In this document: in pieces, positions 17,750 to 25,898 of the stretch
How the letters are laid out: the number at the start of each line of letters is the position of its first letter
How positions within the stretch are numbered: position 1 is the first letter of the stretch
Assembly (NCBI RefSeq): GCF_016918735.1
Contig: NZ_JAFFPR010000050.1
Coordinates: forward strand, 124,001-188,000
Direction of reading: 5' to 3'
DNA: 64,000 nt
From: Leptospira abararensis
GTDB taxonomy: Bacteria; Spirochaetota; Leptospiria; Leptospirales; Leptospiraceae
The notes under the pieces: model-generated
Databases searched by the model: none
The model's input: only the letters and a program-made list of their open reading frames with translations
What the model was told of the DNA's origin: nothing
Program-made: the position numbers and the translations under genes

Positions 17750-18181
17750 ATGAATACCACCCGAATCAAAGACAAATTACAAAAATTACAGGCTTATTTA
17801 GTCACTGACGAAGCGGCAAAAATATTTGCTGTTTTACCTTTGTATTTTTCTTGGGTTCCCGTATTTACTTGGAAAAGAAACCAGCAGGACTTTGTAACTG
17901 CATGTTTGTACTCGGCAGTTAATACTTGTTTGTTCTTATTGGGATTGTTATTTGCCCAAGCAGTTTCCATCCTTCCCTTCGTCGGACTCTATTTCGCTGC
18001 TACCATCCATCTACTTTCCATACTACTTTATCTAGGAATCGCTGGATTTTTGATTTACTCCATCCGCTTGAAAAAAACCATAGAGATACCCGTTCTTTTG
18101 GACTGGGTAAAAATGCTTCAAGCATTCATTGCGCCCATAGCTCAACTGGATAGAGTATCTGACTACGGATCAGAAGGTTAG
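17750..18181 (+). CDS. Membrane protein whose frame runs into tRNA-Arg
   Basis: The frame from ATG 17750 encodes 143 residues with three to four hydrophobic segments (about 22-42, 45-72 and 76-100), resembling small DUF4870/Tic20-like membrane proteins. No stop occurs before tRNA-Arg. The last 16 residues (APIAQLDRVSDYGSEG) are the translation of the tRNA itself, and the TAG lies within it. The hydrophobic part looks like a real protein, but the C-terminal tail is tRNA-derived. I cannot name a function. It sits between tRNA genes and must be co-transcribed with them or read from the tRNA promoter. Confidence 0.55.
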   Translation: MNTTRIKDKLQKLQAYLVTDEAAKIFAVLPLYFSWVPVFTWKRNQQDFVTACLYSAVNTCLFLLGLLFAQAVSILPFVGLYFAATIHLLSILLYLGIAGFLIYSIRLKKTIEIPVLLDWVKMLQAFIAPIAQLDRVSDYGSEG

Positions 18182-18204
18182 AGGTTCAAATCCTCTTGGG
18201 CGCA
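18131..18204 (+). tRNA. tRNA-Arg (anticodon ACG)
   Basis: A 74-base tRNA. The acceptor GCGCCCA pairs with TGGGCGC, the anticodon stem TCTGA/TCAGA encloses the loop CTACGGA (ACG), and the T-arm is AGAGG-TTCAAAT-CCTCT. A34 must be deaminated to inosine by TadA to read CGU, CGC and CGA, and tadA begins two bases behind the tRNA end. CCA is not encoded. Confidence 0.97.
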
Positions 18205-18205
18205 C

Positions 18206-18646
18206 GTGGAAGCATTCGACTCGTTTTTAGAGCGATACTTCAAAGCAGTTTCCAACCATCCTAACGAAATTCCCTCCTATTCTGAAATCATAACAAAAGA
18301 AGGAACTCTTCTTTCATCCGCATTTAATTCCGTCGAACAAACATTAAACCCGACAAAACATAGCGAACTCCTATCCATTGAAGAGGCTCTTTCTAAAACA
18401 GAGGGGCGATATCTAACCAATCACATTTTGATCACCGCACTCGAACCTTGCCTCCTTTGTGCCGGTGCCATCTTACGAGTGAAAATTCCAGAAGTGGTTT
18501 ATTTTGTTCCAGCAAAACCGGGCGAAGGGATTTCTTCTTACACAACCGAATCCATTTATCTATTGAATCACTTTCCCAAATGCACTCTAATCCCAAGATC
18601 CCGCATAAAATTTGAATTTCTTAGTTTTTTCAAAGAGAAAAGGTAG
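18206..18646 (+). CDS. tadA: tRNA adenosine(34) deaminase
   Basis: A 146-residue zinc deaminase. The zinc and catalytic residues appear as HSE (His and Glu of the usual HAE) and PCLLCAGA (two zinc cysteines). TadA converts A34 of tRNA-Arg(ACG) to inosine. The only possible start giving the full first helix is GTG 18206, one base after the discriminator of exactly that tRNA. There is no Shine-Dalgarno apart from tRNA sequence, so the mRNA leader is the tRNA and cleavage by tRNA-processing enzymes would leave it nearly leaderless. A related cytosine/guanine deaminase is a less likely alternative. Confidence 0.85.
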   Translation: MEAFDSFLERYFKAVSNHPNEIPSYSEIITKEGTLLSSAFNSVEQTLNPTKHSELLSIEEALSKTEGRYLTNHILITALEPCLLCAGAILRVKIPEVVYFVPAKPGEGISSYTTESIYLLNHFPKCTLIPRSRIKFEFLSFFKEKR

Positions 18647-18691
18647 AATTCTTTTGACCGTTTCTTTTTATGGAAGCCAGTAGAAACGTTC

Positions 18692-18778
<87 letters not shown>

Positions 18779-18881
18779 GGTTCTATTCCCATTTCCTTTC
18801 CTTTTACTCCCTGAAATGTTTCGTCTTTTTAGTTGCGTCCTCTAAAGAAAGCTTTCGAATATACATTATCAAAGCGGTAGA

Positions 18882-18910
18882 ATCAAATTTCTCATCCGTT
18901 GGAATTTGAT
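18882..18910 (+). promoter_or_regulatory. Inverted repeat in the dnaX leader
   Basis: Arms ATCAAATT and AATTTGAT (8 bp, 13-base loop) end ten bases before the dnaX ATG and include the only GGA near it. A hairpin here could mask translation initiation, but this is only a structural observation. Confidence 0.3.
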
Positions 18911-18920
18911 ACGGACTTAC

Positions 18921-20372
18921 ATGAGCGAAAACCACCAAGTACTCTTTCGAAAATACAGACCCCAATTTTTTCGCGATGTCATTTACCAAGATCTCGCCGT
19001 TGGTTCGCTGCAAAATGCGTTTAAATCAAAAAAAATAGGACACGCTTATATCTTTATTGGCCCCAGAGGCGTTGGTAAAACTACCATCGCAAGGATACTC
19101 GCCAAACGACTCAACTGTGAAAGACCAGATGGGGTCGAACCTTGTAACGAATGTACTTCTTGCTTGGAAATTACCAAAGGGAATTCGAATGATGTATTTG
19201 AGATCGATGCGGCTTCCAATAGCGGAGTCGATAATATCCGTGAGTTACGTGAAAATGTAAAATTCAACGCCATGGGTGGAAAGTATCGCGTTTATATTTT
19301 AGACGAGGTACATATGTTAAGCGGTGCTGCCTTCAACGCACTTCTCAAAACATTGGAAGAACCTCCTGCACATGTTGTATTTATTTTAGCAACCACTGAG
19401 TATCATAAAATTCCAGAAACTATTCTTTCTCGATGCCAAGACTTTCACTTTCGAAAAGTACCTGTCACTGCATTACAAAACTACATTGAAACTCTTTGCG
19501 AAAAAGAAGGTCTCAAATACGATTCCGAAGGATTATTCTGGATCGCAAAAAAAGGTGACGGTTCTGTTCGAGATACACTTTCCTTTATGGAACAAGCTGT
19601 AATTTTTACAGACGGAAATCTAACGGGCGCCAAACTTCGAAAAATGATCGGGTATCACGGAATAGATACCTTTACCGATTTTTTAAATCAACTCTTAGAT
19701 TCTTCTCAAAGTGCACAAATCTTTGAAACTCTAGAAAATCTATTCCAAGCAGGGATTGATCTTAGCAAATTTGTCTGGGACTTTATTGAATTTTTAAATT
19801 CTCTTCTGCTTATCAAAGACAACTTGGCGGATAGAGAATCCATCAACATCCCACAAGAAGACTTACAAAAACTAAAACAAAACTATCGGGATTTGGATCG
19901 TGAAATTTTAGTTTTACTCGCGGAAAGAATTTTTTCCATCCACGAAAAATTGAATTTAATGAAACTTAGAAGTTCTTATGAAATGAAAGTTTATTTAGAA
20001 ATTCAATTTCGTAAATTGATATTGGATCGTGAAAAACCAAGTGTATCGGGACTATTGGCAAAAATCTCTGAGCTCACCAAACTTGTCCAAGGTGATATTT
20101 CCCATATTCCCGAAAATTTGGAACCTACAAAGAAACAATCTGCGCCGCAAGTAGAATCCAGACCACCAATGACAGAGCCTACTCCGCCAGTTCTCGATAA
20201 ACCAAAACAGAATATCGAACTCGAGACCAAACCAAATCTTCAAAAACAAGAACAGGCTCCTCCGACCAAACCAGCGACGGCAAGTCCAGCTGCTTCTGAA
20301 GATATGGAAAAACTTTTGAAAGAAAAGTTTTCCGGTATGGAAGTAGATCCCAAACAATTTAAGAATTTATAA
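18921..20372 (+). CDS. dnaX: DNA polymerase III subunit gamma/tau
   Basis: The 483-residue clamp-loader ATPase. Walker A GPRGVGKT is at 47-54, zinc ligands Cys66, Cys75, Cys78 and Cys81 follow, Walker B DEVH is at 128-131, and an SRC sensor motif lies near 170. A Pro/Lys-rich linker from about residue 395 leads to a short C-terminal tail, so a small tau-like extension is present. ATG 18921 is preferred over an in-frame TTG five codons upstream. It forms a cluster with ybaB and recR, the usual bacterial order. Confidence 0.96.
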   Translation: MSENHQVLFRKYRPQFFRDVIYQDLAVGSLQNAFKSKKIGHAYIFIGPRGVGKTTIARILAKRLNCERPDGVEPCNECTSCLEITKGNSNDVFEIDAASNSGVDNIRELRENVKFNAMGGKYRVYILDEVHMLSGAAFNALLKTLEEPPAHVVFILATTEYHKIPETILSRCQDFHFRKVPVTALQNYIETLCEKEGLKYDSEGLFWIAKKGDGSVRDTLSFMEQAVIFTDGNLTGAKLRKMIGYHGIDTFTDFLNQLLDSSQSAQIFETLENLFQAGIDLSKFVWDFIEFLNSLLLIKDNLADRESINIPQEDLQKLKQNYRDLDREILVLLAERIFSIHEKLNLMKLRSSYEMKVYLEIQFRKLILDREKPSVSGLLAKISELTKLVQGDISHIPENLEPTKKQSAPQVESRPPMTEPTPPVLDKPKQNIELETKPNLQKQEQAPPTKPATASPAASEDMEKLLKEKFSGMEVDPKQFKNL

Positions 20373-20387
20373 GTCCAAAAGGTAAGT

Positions 20388-20759
20388 ATGGGAATTTTTG
20401 ATCAAATGAAACAAATGCGAGAGGCTTTTTCGCAACTCGGCAATATCAAAGAGAAACAAGAGGAGCTAACAAAGCGGCTTGCTCAAATTCGAGTTTCCGC
20501 ATCAGCCGGAGCAGGTATGGTCGAGGTTACAGCCTCAGCGGATGGAATTCTTACAAACCTCAATATTAATCCGATTATGTTCAATGCTGATGACAAAAAA
20601 ATGTTAGAAGATCTAATCCTATCAGCAACAAACGAAGTACAAAGAAAAGCCAAAGAAACGATGGCTCATGAGATGAAAAATGTTCTCGGCTTCAACCCAA
20701 GTGACTTTGAAGGAGTTTTCAACCAACTCCAAAAGGATGGAGGATTTCCACCTGTCTGA
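20388..20759 (+). CDS. ybaB: Nucleoid-associated protein YbaB/EbfC
   Basis: A 123-residue DNA-binding protein that forms tweezer-like dimers on DNA. The N-terminal helix ([21 protein letters not shown]) and the beta region with [13 protein letters not shown] are typical; the motif [12 protein letters not shown] closes the second helix. In Borrelia the homologue EbfC regulates genes; here it is placed between dnaX and recR, as in most bacteria. The downstream gene begins inside its 3' end. Confidence 0.93.
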   Translation: MGIFDQMKQMREAFSQLGNIKEKQEELTKRLAQIRVSASAGAGMVEVTASADGILTNLNINPIMFNADDKKMLEDLILSATNEVQRKAKETMAHEMKNVLGFNPSDFEGVFNQLQKDGGFPPV

Positions 20760-21345
20760 TCCGCAATTCCAAAAACTAATCCAATCCTTTTCTAGTCTCC
20801 CAGGGATTGGAAAAAAAAGTGCAACAAGAATTGGATTTCATATTCTACGAATGGATCCTTCTACTTTTCGCGCATGGCTTTCCAATATAGAAGAAGCTAA
20901 AGCCAAACTAAGATTTTGTGATGAATGTGGGGGACTTACAGAAGATCCTGTTTGTTCTATTTGTTTGTCTGATAGAAGAGACAATGGTATCCTATGTGTT
21001 GTGGAGCAACCGGAAGATATTTTCTTCATTGAAAACACAAAAGAATATGCTGGTAAATATCATGTTTTGAATGGAGCTATTTCTCCACTGGATGGAGTCG
21101 GCCCTGACCAATTACGAATTCGTAAACTGTTGGAACGATTAGAAGATACGGGTGTGAAGGAAGTTCTTATAGCGACCAATCCAACTCTTGAAGGCGATGC
21201 AACGGCTTCTTACCTTTCTACAGTAATCAAACCAATGGAAATTAAAATTACAAGAATTGCCCATGGAATTACTATTGGTGGAACCTTAGAATATTCGGAT
21301 CAATACACTTTAGGAAAAGCAATCAAGTCTAGGTTAACACTTTAA
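20737..21345 (+). CDS. recR: Recombination mediator RecR
   Basis: A 202-residue protein that acts with RecF/RecO to load RecA at gaps. A helix-hairpin-helix with [11 protein letters not shown], a zinc finger CDECGG...CSIC, and a Toprim domain starting at [11 protein letters not shown] are all present, and the length is typical. ATG 20737 overlaps the ybaB stop by 23 bases, indicating coupling. recF lies elsewhere in the window (42015-43112). Confidence 0.95.
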   Translation: MEDFHLSDPQFQKLIQSFSSLPGIGKKSATRIGFHILRMDPSTFRAWLSNIEEAKAKLRFCDECGGLTEDPVCSICLSDRRDNGILCVVEQPEDIFFIENTKEYAGKYHVLNGAISPLDGVGPDQLRIRKLLERLEDTGVKEVLIATNPTLEGDATASYLSTVIKPMEIKITRIAHGITIGGTLEYSDQYTLGKAIKSRLTL

Positions 21346-21367
21346 CTGATTTTATGCGAATGTTGTT

Positions 21368-21778
21368 TTACCTTTCTGCTAGCTCTTTAATTTTTACTTT
21401 GGCCGTATTCAACCACTCGATCGTACTTTCGTAGTAATCTTCGGCATTAGGTAATGTCGAAAAATCACCGATTTCAAATTTTAAAACAGTATCTTCATTA
21501 TTTGTTAGAGTATATTGATAACTAACATCATAATCGGTAGGATCTAATTTGACTTTTGGTAAATATAAGTTAAGTTTCAATGTTTTCAGCTCGTCAAACT
21601 CAGTCACTACCATCTTGGCGTGCCCTTCCCATTCTAATACAGTATTTAATCTTAAAGATTCTCCCGAATAATTTTCAGGAATATCGTCCCATTCTTTTAT
21701 AAATTTTGGATTAGTGAGTATATCCCATACCTTATGAATCGAAGCGTTAATAGAAATTTGATCTACTACTTTAAACAT
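21368..21778 (-). CDS. SRPBCC-fold (START-like) protein
   Basis: A 136-residue single-domain protein. Its N-terminus (INASIHKVWDILTNPKFIKEW) and C-terminal helix are typical of the SRPBCC/AHSA1-polyketide-cyclase fold, which binds hydrophobic ligands in a cavity. No catalytic residue can be named. It is convergent with recR with a 22-base gap and stands before an outer-membrane protein gene on its own strand, but an 80-base gap suggests separate transcription. Confidence 0.7.
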   Translation of the reverse strand: MFKVVDQISINASIHKVWDILTNPKFIKEWDDIPENYSGESLRLNTVLEWEGHAKMVVTEFDELKTLKLNLYLPKVKLDPTDYDVSYQYTLTNNEDTVLKFEIGDFSTLPNAEDYYESTIEWLNTAKVKIKELAER

Positions 21779-21858
21779 AATTTTCTCCAGTAATTTTCGA
21801 ATAAATACTTCTATTTATCAGATTCCACAAACTACTCAACAATATCAAAAATTAGCTT

Positions 21859-23409
21859 TTAGAATCGATGTTCAAACACAATAAATGCTTCACGAAGGAC
21901 TCGCCCATATTTCGAATCTAACAAAACGAAAAGAGCATCGCCGGCGACAAAATAACCAGATCGAAAAATGATCTGAAAATCTGATGTTACGTTATAACGA
22001 ATGTTAAAATTATACTCCATACCCATATAAGTGGAAGTCCTGTATCCATTACGTTCACTAAACTCTCGATTTATTCGAATCTCTGGAGATTTGGTTGCAT
22101 ACAATTGGTAATATCCAAATGTAAATTGATAGGGGCCAAAGGCGATGATATTGGAATACAAACCATATTCGTTCAATCCAGAAAAACTAGATCCATTGAA
22201 CAATGCATAACCACCGGTAAAGTCAGTAGCAATGTTGGAAATGGAAAATCCAGGCGCAAGGGTACGGTACCCATTTCCTTTTAAATTAGCTTCATGTCCT
22301 TTCTCATCGTAACCAGGTCTTCCTGTTGTACCGAGAGCAATCAAATTAAAGTTAAGCGACTCGCTCCAGCGATAAGTAAACTGAAAATCATACATTCCAC
22401 CTTTGATAAAATGTCTTTGTGTAGTATTGTAAATGGTGACATCATTTGTATCTGTCACAGCACGTAATTTTTTAACAGTCCCGGTGTTTAAAATTCCATG
22501 AACTATAAACGAGAACTTTTGAAAATTGAACTCATTGTGCATTCCATACCAAGCAAGCCTTGCTGTTTCATTATCAGACTTGTCATTATCATCCAAAAAA
22601 TAGGCGTAAACTTCATTTCGAATATTTCGAAAATATTCAAACTTTAATCGGTTGTAATAAATATTTGAACTTTGATAATTTTTATCAGCAAATCCATTTT
22701 TATCAACATCCATAAAACTTTGATCACGAGCTCGTAAAATTCCACCTTCCAAAGAGAGCCGCAAAAATTGAAAATTCTTTAGAATACTAACGCCAGTTCC
22801 AGTTGAAAACAACACCCGACCTTGAGCAGAACTAAAAAGTTGCTGCCCCACTTTAATAAACAGCCCTGATTCTGGAATTCGAAAGTTTAAATATAAAAAG
22901 TTTGTCTGCACATTGACCGCAGCGGTTCGACCCCTCTCACCACCTGATCCTGGACCAACCAATCCAGGATCAAAACCATCGGGCCCTGTCGCTCGTAAAC
23001 CTTTCCCACCAAAGGGAATATCACCTACTTGCATTCCCCAAACACCTTCCACGTATTTATTAGCAGAAAAGCTCATATTATATAAAAAGCGAGAATCGTA
23101 ATAACTTACATCCTCCTTCCGACGAGTGATTTGGCTTGGTAGTCCTTGTTGCCTTCTTTCTAAATCAGATTGTATGACCTGCTGTTCTGTTTGTTGACGT
23201 TCCGCATTTTCTTTTTCTAGATTATTGATTGGTGTAACGGGTGTTTTCCTTTCTAATAACACATCCCGACCAACATTTGTAGCACGTACACGAAAAGAAC
23301 CATTGAAGTTCATAAAGGTTCTTTGTGATTCTTCTTCTTGTGATAATAAAAATCCAGACGGTAAAAGGACACAGAATAAAAAGAGAGAAAGGTAATTTCG
23401 TAATGACAT
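21859..23409 (-). CDS. Large outer-membrane beta-barrel protein
   Basis: A 516-residue protein with a signal peptide (cleavage near FLLSQEEES), a Gln/Glu/Arg-rich spacer at about 60-100, and a long C-terminal region of alternating amphipathic strands ending in VFEHRF. The terminal phenylalanine is the usual signal for outer-membrane insertion. Leptospiral porin-like proteins with alginate-export-type barrels look similar, but I cannot assign a substrate. ATG 23409, five bases after the binding-protein gene, is preferred over a start inside that gene. Confidence 0.7.
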   Translation of the reverse strand: MSLRNYLSLFLFCVLLPSGFLLSQEEESQRTFMNFNGSFRVRATNVGRDVLLERKTPVTPINNLEKENAERQQTEQQVIQSDLERRQQGLPSQITRRKEDVSYYDSRFLYNMSFSANKYVEGVWGMQVGDIPFGGKGLRATGPDGFDPGLVGPGSGGERGRTAAVNVQTNFLYLNFRIPESGLFIKVGQQLFSSAQGRVLFSTGTGVSILKNFQFLRLSLEGGILRARDQSFMDVDKNGFADKNYQSSNIYYNRLKFEYFRNIRNEVYAYFLDDNDKSDNETARLAWYGMHNEFNFQKFSFIVHGILNTGTVKKLRAVTDTNDVTIYNTTQRHFIKGGMYDFQFTYRWSESLNFNLIALGTTGRPGYDEKGHEANLKGNGYRTLAPGFSISNIATDFTGGYALFNGSSFSGLNEYGLYSNIIAFGPYQFTFGYYQLYATKSPEIRINREFSERNGYRTSTYMGMEYNFNIRYNVTSDFQIIFRSGYFVAGDALFVLLDSKYGRVLREAFIVFEHRF

Positions 23410-23414
23410 CGACT

Positions 23415-24278
23415 TTATTCTTGTTTCACCCATTGGTTGGATTTAAAATACTTATTAATCAAAACTTGAATTTTGCCTGTGCGTTTTAGTTCCTTAATGA
23501 AAAAATTTAAATTATAAAGGAATTCCACATCTCTCTTAGCAGTTGCCATACTGATATGGTCTTCCTGAACCACTCCCAAAATTGGCAAATAGTTGGCTCG
23601 GAGCGAGGAATCTTTTTGTAGTAGCGCTTGAATATAAAACGAATCCGCAACGAAAGCATTTACATTATTTTTCTTTAATTCATTCAATGCTGCTTCATTT
23701 GTAAAATAAGAGAAAATCTGAGCCTTTGGAAAAGCATCTCTTAAAAATTGATGATTTGAACTGTTGGCAAGTACAGAATAAGAAATTCCTGTAATGTTTG
23801 TTAGGTCATTTAAATTACGAAACAATTGAACGGTAACAATCTGTCCTTCTGGTTCGGGGGGAAGGGCAGTTCGATTGACTAAAGCTGCCGGCGTAGATAT
23901 TAAATAAGGATCCGTAAAATATACATCTTTAAATCGATTGATGGAAGATGAAATTCCTGCCATCGCAATCTGTGTGTCACCCTTTTCTAACATTCTTGCA
24001 TGTTGATCAAACGTACGTAAGGGAATGATTTTTAAATCCACATCAAGAAATTTTGCATATTCTTGAGCCAACTCCACATCTAACCCTGGAAAATTAGGGT
24101 TAGGATTTTCAATATAGAAAGGATCATAAAATTCATTCACGGAAACTGTAAGGGTTTTAGTTTTTTTTATTTTTTCTAAAACCTGACTCGATTGACCAAA
24201 TAACGAAACAGATAGAAAAAAAAACAGAAAGGATATAAACCTAATATTATGGTTCCTGGAAATTGGCAACATCCCCAT
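23415..24278 (-). CDS. Periplasmic solute-binding protein, family 3
   Basis: A 287-residue exported protein with a signal peptide ending near LFGQS and the features of amino-acid-type binding proteins. LTVSVNEFYDPFYI, the GLDVELAQEYAKFL motif and 'FTDPYL' are the classic SBP_bac_3 blocks. No permease or ATPase gene of an ABC importer is adjacent, so it may serve a transporter encoded elsewhere or act as a periplasmic sensor. It lies immediately upstream of the outer-membrane barrel gene and downstream of a PD40-OmpA gene on the same strand. Confidence 0.85.
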   Translation of the reverse strand: MGMLPISRNHNIRFISFLFFFLSVSLFGQSSQVLEKIKKTKTLTVSVNEFYDPFYIENPNPNFPGLDVELAQEYAKFLDVDLKIIPLRTFDQHARMLEKGDTQIAMAGISSSINRFKDVYFTDPYLISTPAALVNRTALPPEPEGQIVTVQLFRNLNDLTNITGISYSVLANSSNHQFLRDAFPKAQIFSYFTNEAALNELKKNNVNAFVADSFYIQALLQKDSSLRANYLPILGVVQEDHISMATAKRDVEFLYNLNFFIKELKRTGKIQVLINKYFKSNQWVKQE

Positions 24279-24314
24279 TACCTTTTCTTTGGAAATAGAA
24301 ACGGCAAGGAAAAA

Positions 24315-25625
24315 TTAAGGATTGATCAGTACAAATTCTGTTCTACGATTTTTTTTAGACGATGCCTCATCTGTACCTTGCACCATTGGTTGCGTTGGTC
24401 CTTTTCCATCGGTCGAAAGCCGTTTGGAATCCACTCCTTTAGAGACTAAATACTGTTTAACGGATTCTGCCCTTTCTTTTGAAAGAACCATATTGTCTTC
24501 CAACGTTCCTGTTAAATCTGTATGGCCGATGATTTTCATTTTCTTCTCTGAATTTTCATGTAAAAAGTCAACAATAGCATCCAAAGAACCTGAGGATTCC
24601 GGTTTCAAAACTGAGGATGCACGTTCAAAGTATATAGAATCTAAAGAGATTTTATTGGATTCCTCCAATTTCTTTTGAACTATATTATCTTGTTTGGGAA
24701 CAGAAGCAGTAAATATATCAAATGATCTTCCTTCCACCCTTCTGCAAAATAAAAAAGTTTTTTTCACCTGCTGAAAAACTATGTATGCTTCATCTTCTGT
24801 TGAATTAATGGGAGCACCCAAATTCTCAATATCTGTAAAAGTCTCTCCGTCAATTTTAGCCATATACAAATCAAATCCACCATAACCACCAGGTCTATTG
24901 GATGAGAAAAATAGAATTTTACCGTCATCATTAAATGCTGCAGCTATAGTCGCATAATTATCATTAATTGGTGTTGGTAAAAGTTTTGGAGTAGACCATG
25001 TATTGTTTTGAAATTGGCTAAAGTAAACTTTTGCTAAATTTGGTTTTCCAAAAGGATACCTGGTAAAAAGTAAAGTGTCACCGAGTAGATGAGGATTCTC
25101 TTCAATTTCTTCTGTATTTATAGGATTGGGCAAAGCGACAGGTTTGTTCCACGTTTTTCCATTCCAAGTCGAAACATATAAATCTCTAGAAATTCCCACC
25201 TTACCGTCAGGTAACATCACTTCAACGGAACCATCTCGATTCGAAGATAATAATAAAGTTTTTCCATCTCTTGCTATAAATGGACTTTGGTCATCATAGG
25301 GAGAATTTAATTCATCCACCTCTTCAGGAAAATCCCAGGTGCCATCTTTTTTCCGTTCAGATTTAAAAATTTCCGTATAACCCTTACTGGATCGTTTGGA
25401 ATAAAAATACAAGGTCTTCGCGTCGGGACTCATCGTTGGTCCAAATTCTTGAAATTCTGTATTGATTGGCCCTTGGATCGGAGCGACGACTAAACTTGGT
25501 TCCGGGTCGGGTGTTTGGCTATAAACTGATTTAGGAATTGAAAGAAAGCAAATCAATAGACTAAGATACAATGCACAATAAACGAGATGTGATAAATATC
25601 CAGTAATGTTTGATTTTTGATGCAC
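24315..25625 (-). CDS. PD40-repeat OmpA-family protein (start uncertain)
   Basis: The protein combines a hydrophobic export signal, WD40-like PD40 repeats ('LYFYSKRSSKG', 'LLLSSNRDGS', 'LFFSSNRPGGYGG') and a C-terminal OmpA domain (about the last 110 residues). The peptidoglycan-binding helix NMVLSKERAESVKQYL is intact. It should tether an outer-membrane assembly to the cell wall, as in Pal/OmpA proteins. The frame stays open to 25868, but the upstream 81 codons read through a repeat cluster and are improbable. GTG 25625 gives MHQKSN plus a good signal peptide, though no ribosome site is evident. Confidence 0.75.
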   Translation of the reverse strand: MHQKSNITGYLSHLVYCALYLSLLICFLSIPKSVYSQTPDPEPSLVVAPIQGPINTEFQEFGPTMSPDAKTLYFYSKRSSKGYTEIFKSERKKDGTWDFPEEVDELNSPYDDQSPFIARDGKTLLLSSNRDGSVEVMLPDGKVGISRDLYVSTWNGKTWNKPVALPNPINTEEIEENPHLLGDTLLFTRYPFGKPNLAKVYFSQFQNNTWSTPKLLPTPINDNYATIAAAFNDDGKILFFSSNRPGGYGGFDLYMAKIDGETFTDIENLGAPINSTEDEAYIVFQQVKKTFLFCRRVEGRSFDIFTASVPKQDNIVQKKLEESNKISLDSIYFERASSVLKPESSGSLDAIVDFLHENSEKKMKIIGHTDLTGTLEDNMVLSKERAESVKQYLVSKGVDSKRLSTDGKGPTQPMVQGTDEASSKKNRRTEFVLINP

Positions 25626-25643
25626 TTTTGTTTTGCGAATATA

Positions 25644-25772
25644 CGCATAACGGTTAAAAATCACTATCACTCGGGAATAAACGTGATTCGCATAACTACC
25701 GTTTATCATTGATTTTCTGCTTTGCGTATAAACAGTGCGGAATTGCGCTTTAACCCATTGCGCATAAATCCC
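25644..25772. repeat. Cluster of GCGYATAA repeats with nested inverted arms
   Basis: Within about 130 bases the element CGCATAAC occurs twice (25644-25651 and 25689-25696). Variants TGCGTATAAAC (25723-25733), TTGCGC (25743-25748) and TTGCGCATAA (25758-25767) also occur. Between the first two copies, AACGGT (25649-25654) pairs with ACCGTT (25698-25703), and inside them AATCAC (25659-25664) pairs with GTGATT (25683-25688). The cluster lies upstream of the PD40-OmpA gene. Its role is unknown. Confidence 0.5.
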
Positions 25773-25862
25773 ACCTATTTGTTGCCAATATCCGAATAAG
25801 GTAGATTCCCCAACTGAATGACAAACCCTTTTAATAGTTGAGAAAATTAAGAAAATAGAATA

Positions 25863-25890
25863 GGGCATTTGACACCTCGGTCATCTGCCC
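25863..25890 (-). terminator. Terminator of serS
   Basis: A stem-loop GGGCA-TT-TGAC / GTCA-TC-TGCCC with a 6-base loop and a 2x2 internal mismatch. On the minus strand it is followed by TATTCTATTTTCTT and begins nine bases behind the serS stop. Confidence 0.7.
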
Positions 25891-25898
25891 TTAAATTT

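Noticed and set aside
19540..19560. A-runs in dnaX as a programmed frameshift site
   Set aside because: The A7 run lies near codon 208, far from the tau/gamma boundary, and no A AAA AAG heptamer with a following hairpin is evident.
25644..25700. Integron attC site
   Set aside because: The CGCATAAC copies are direct, not inverted, and no pair of opposite core sites (RYYYAAC / GTTRRRY) with proper spacing is seen; no integrase or cassette lies nearby.
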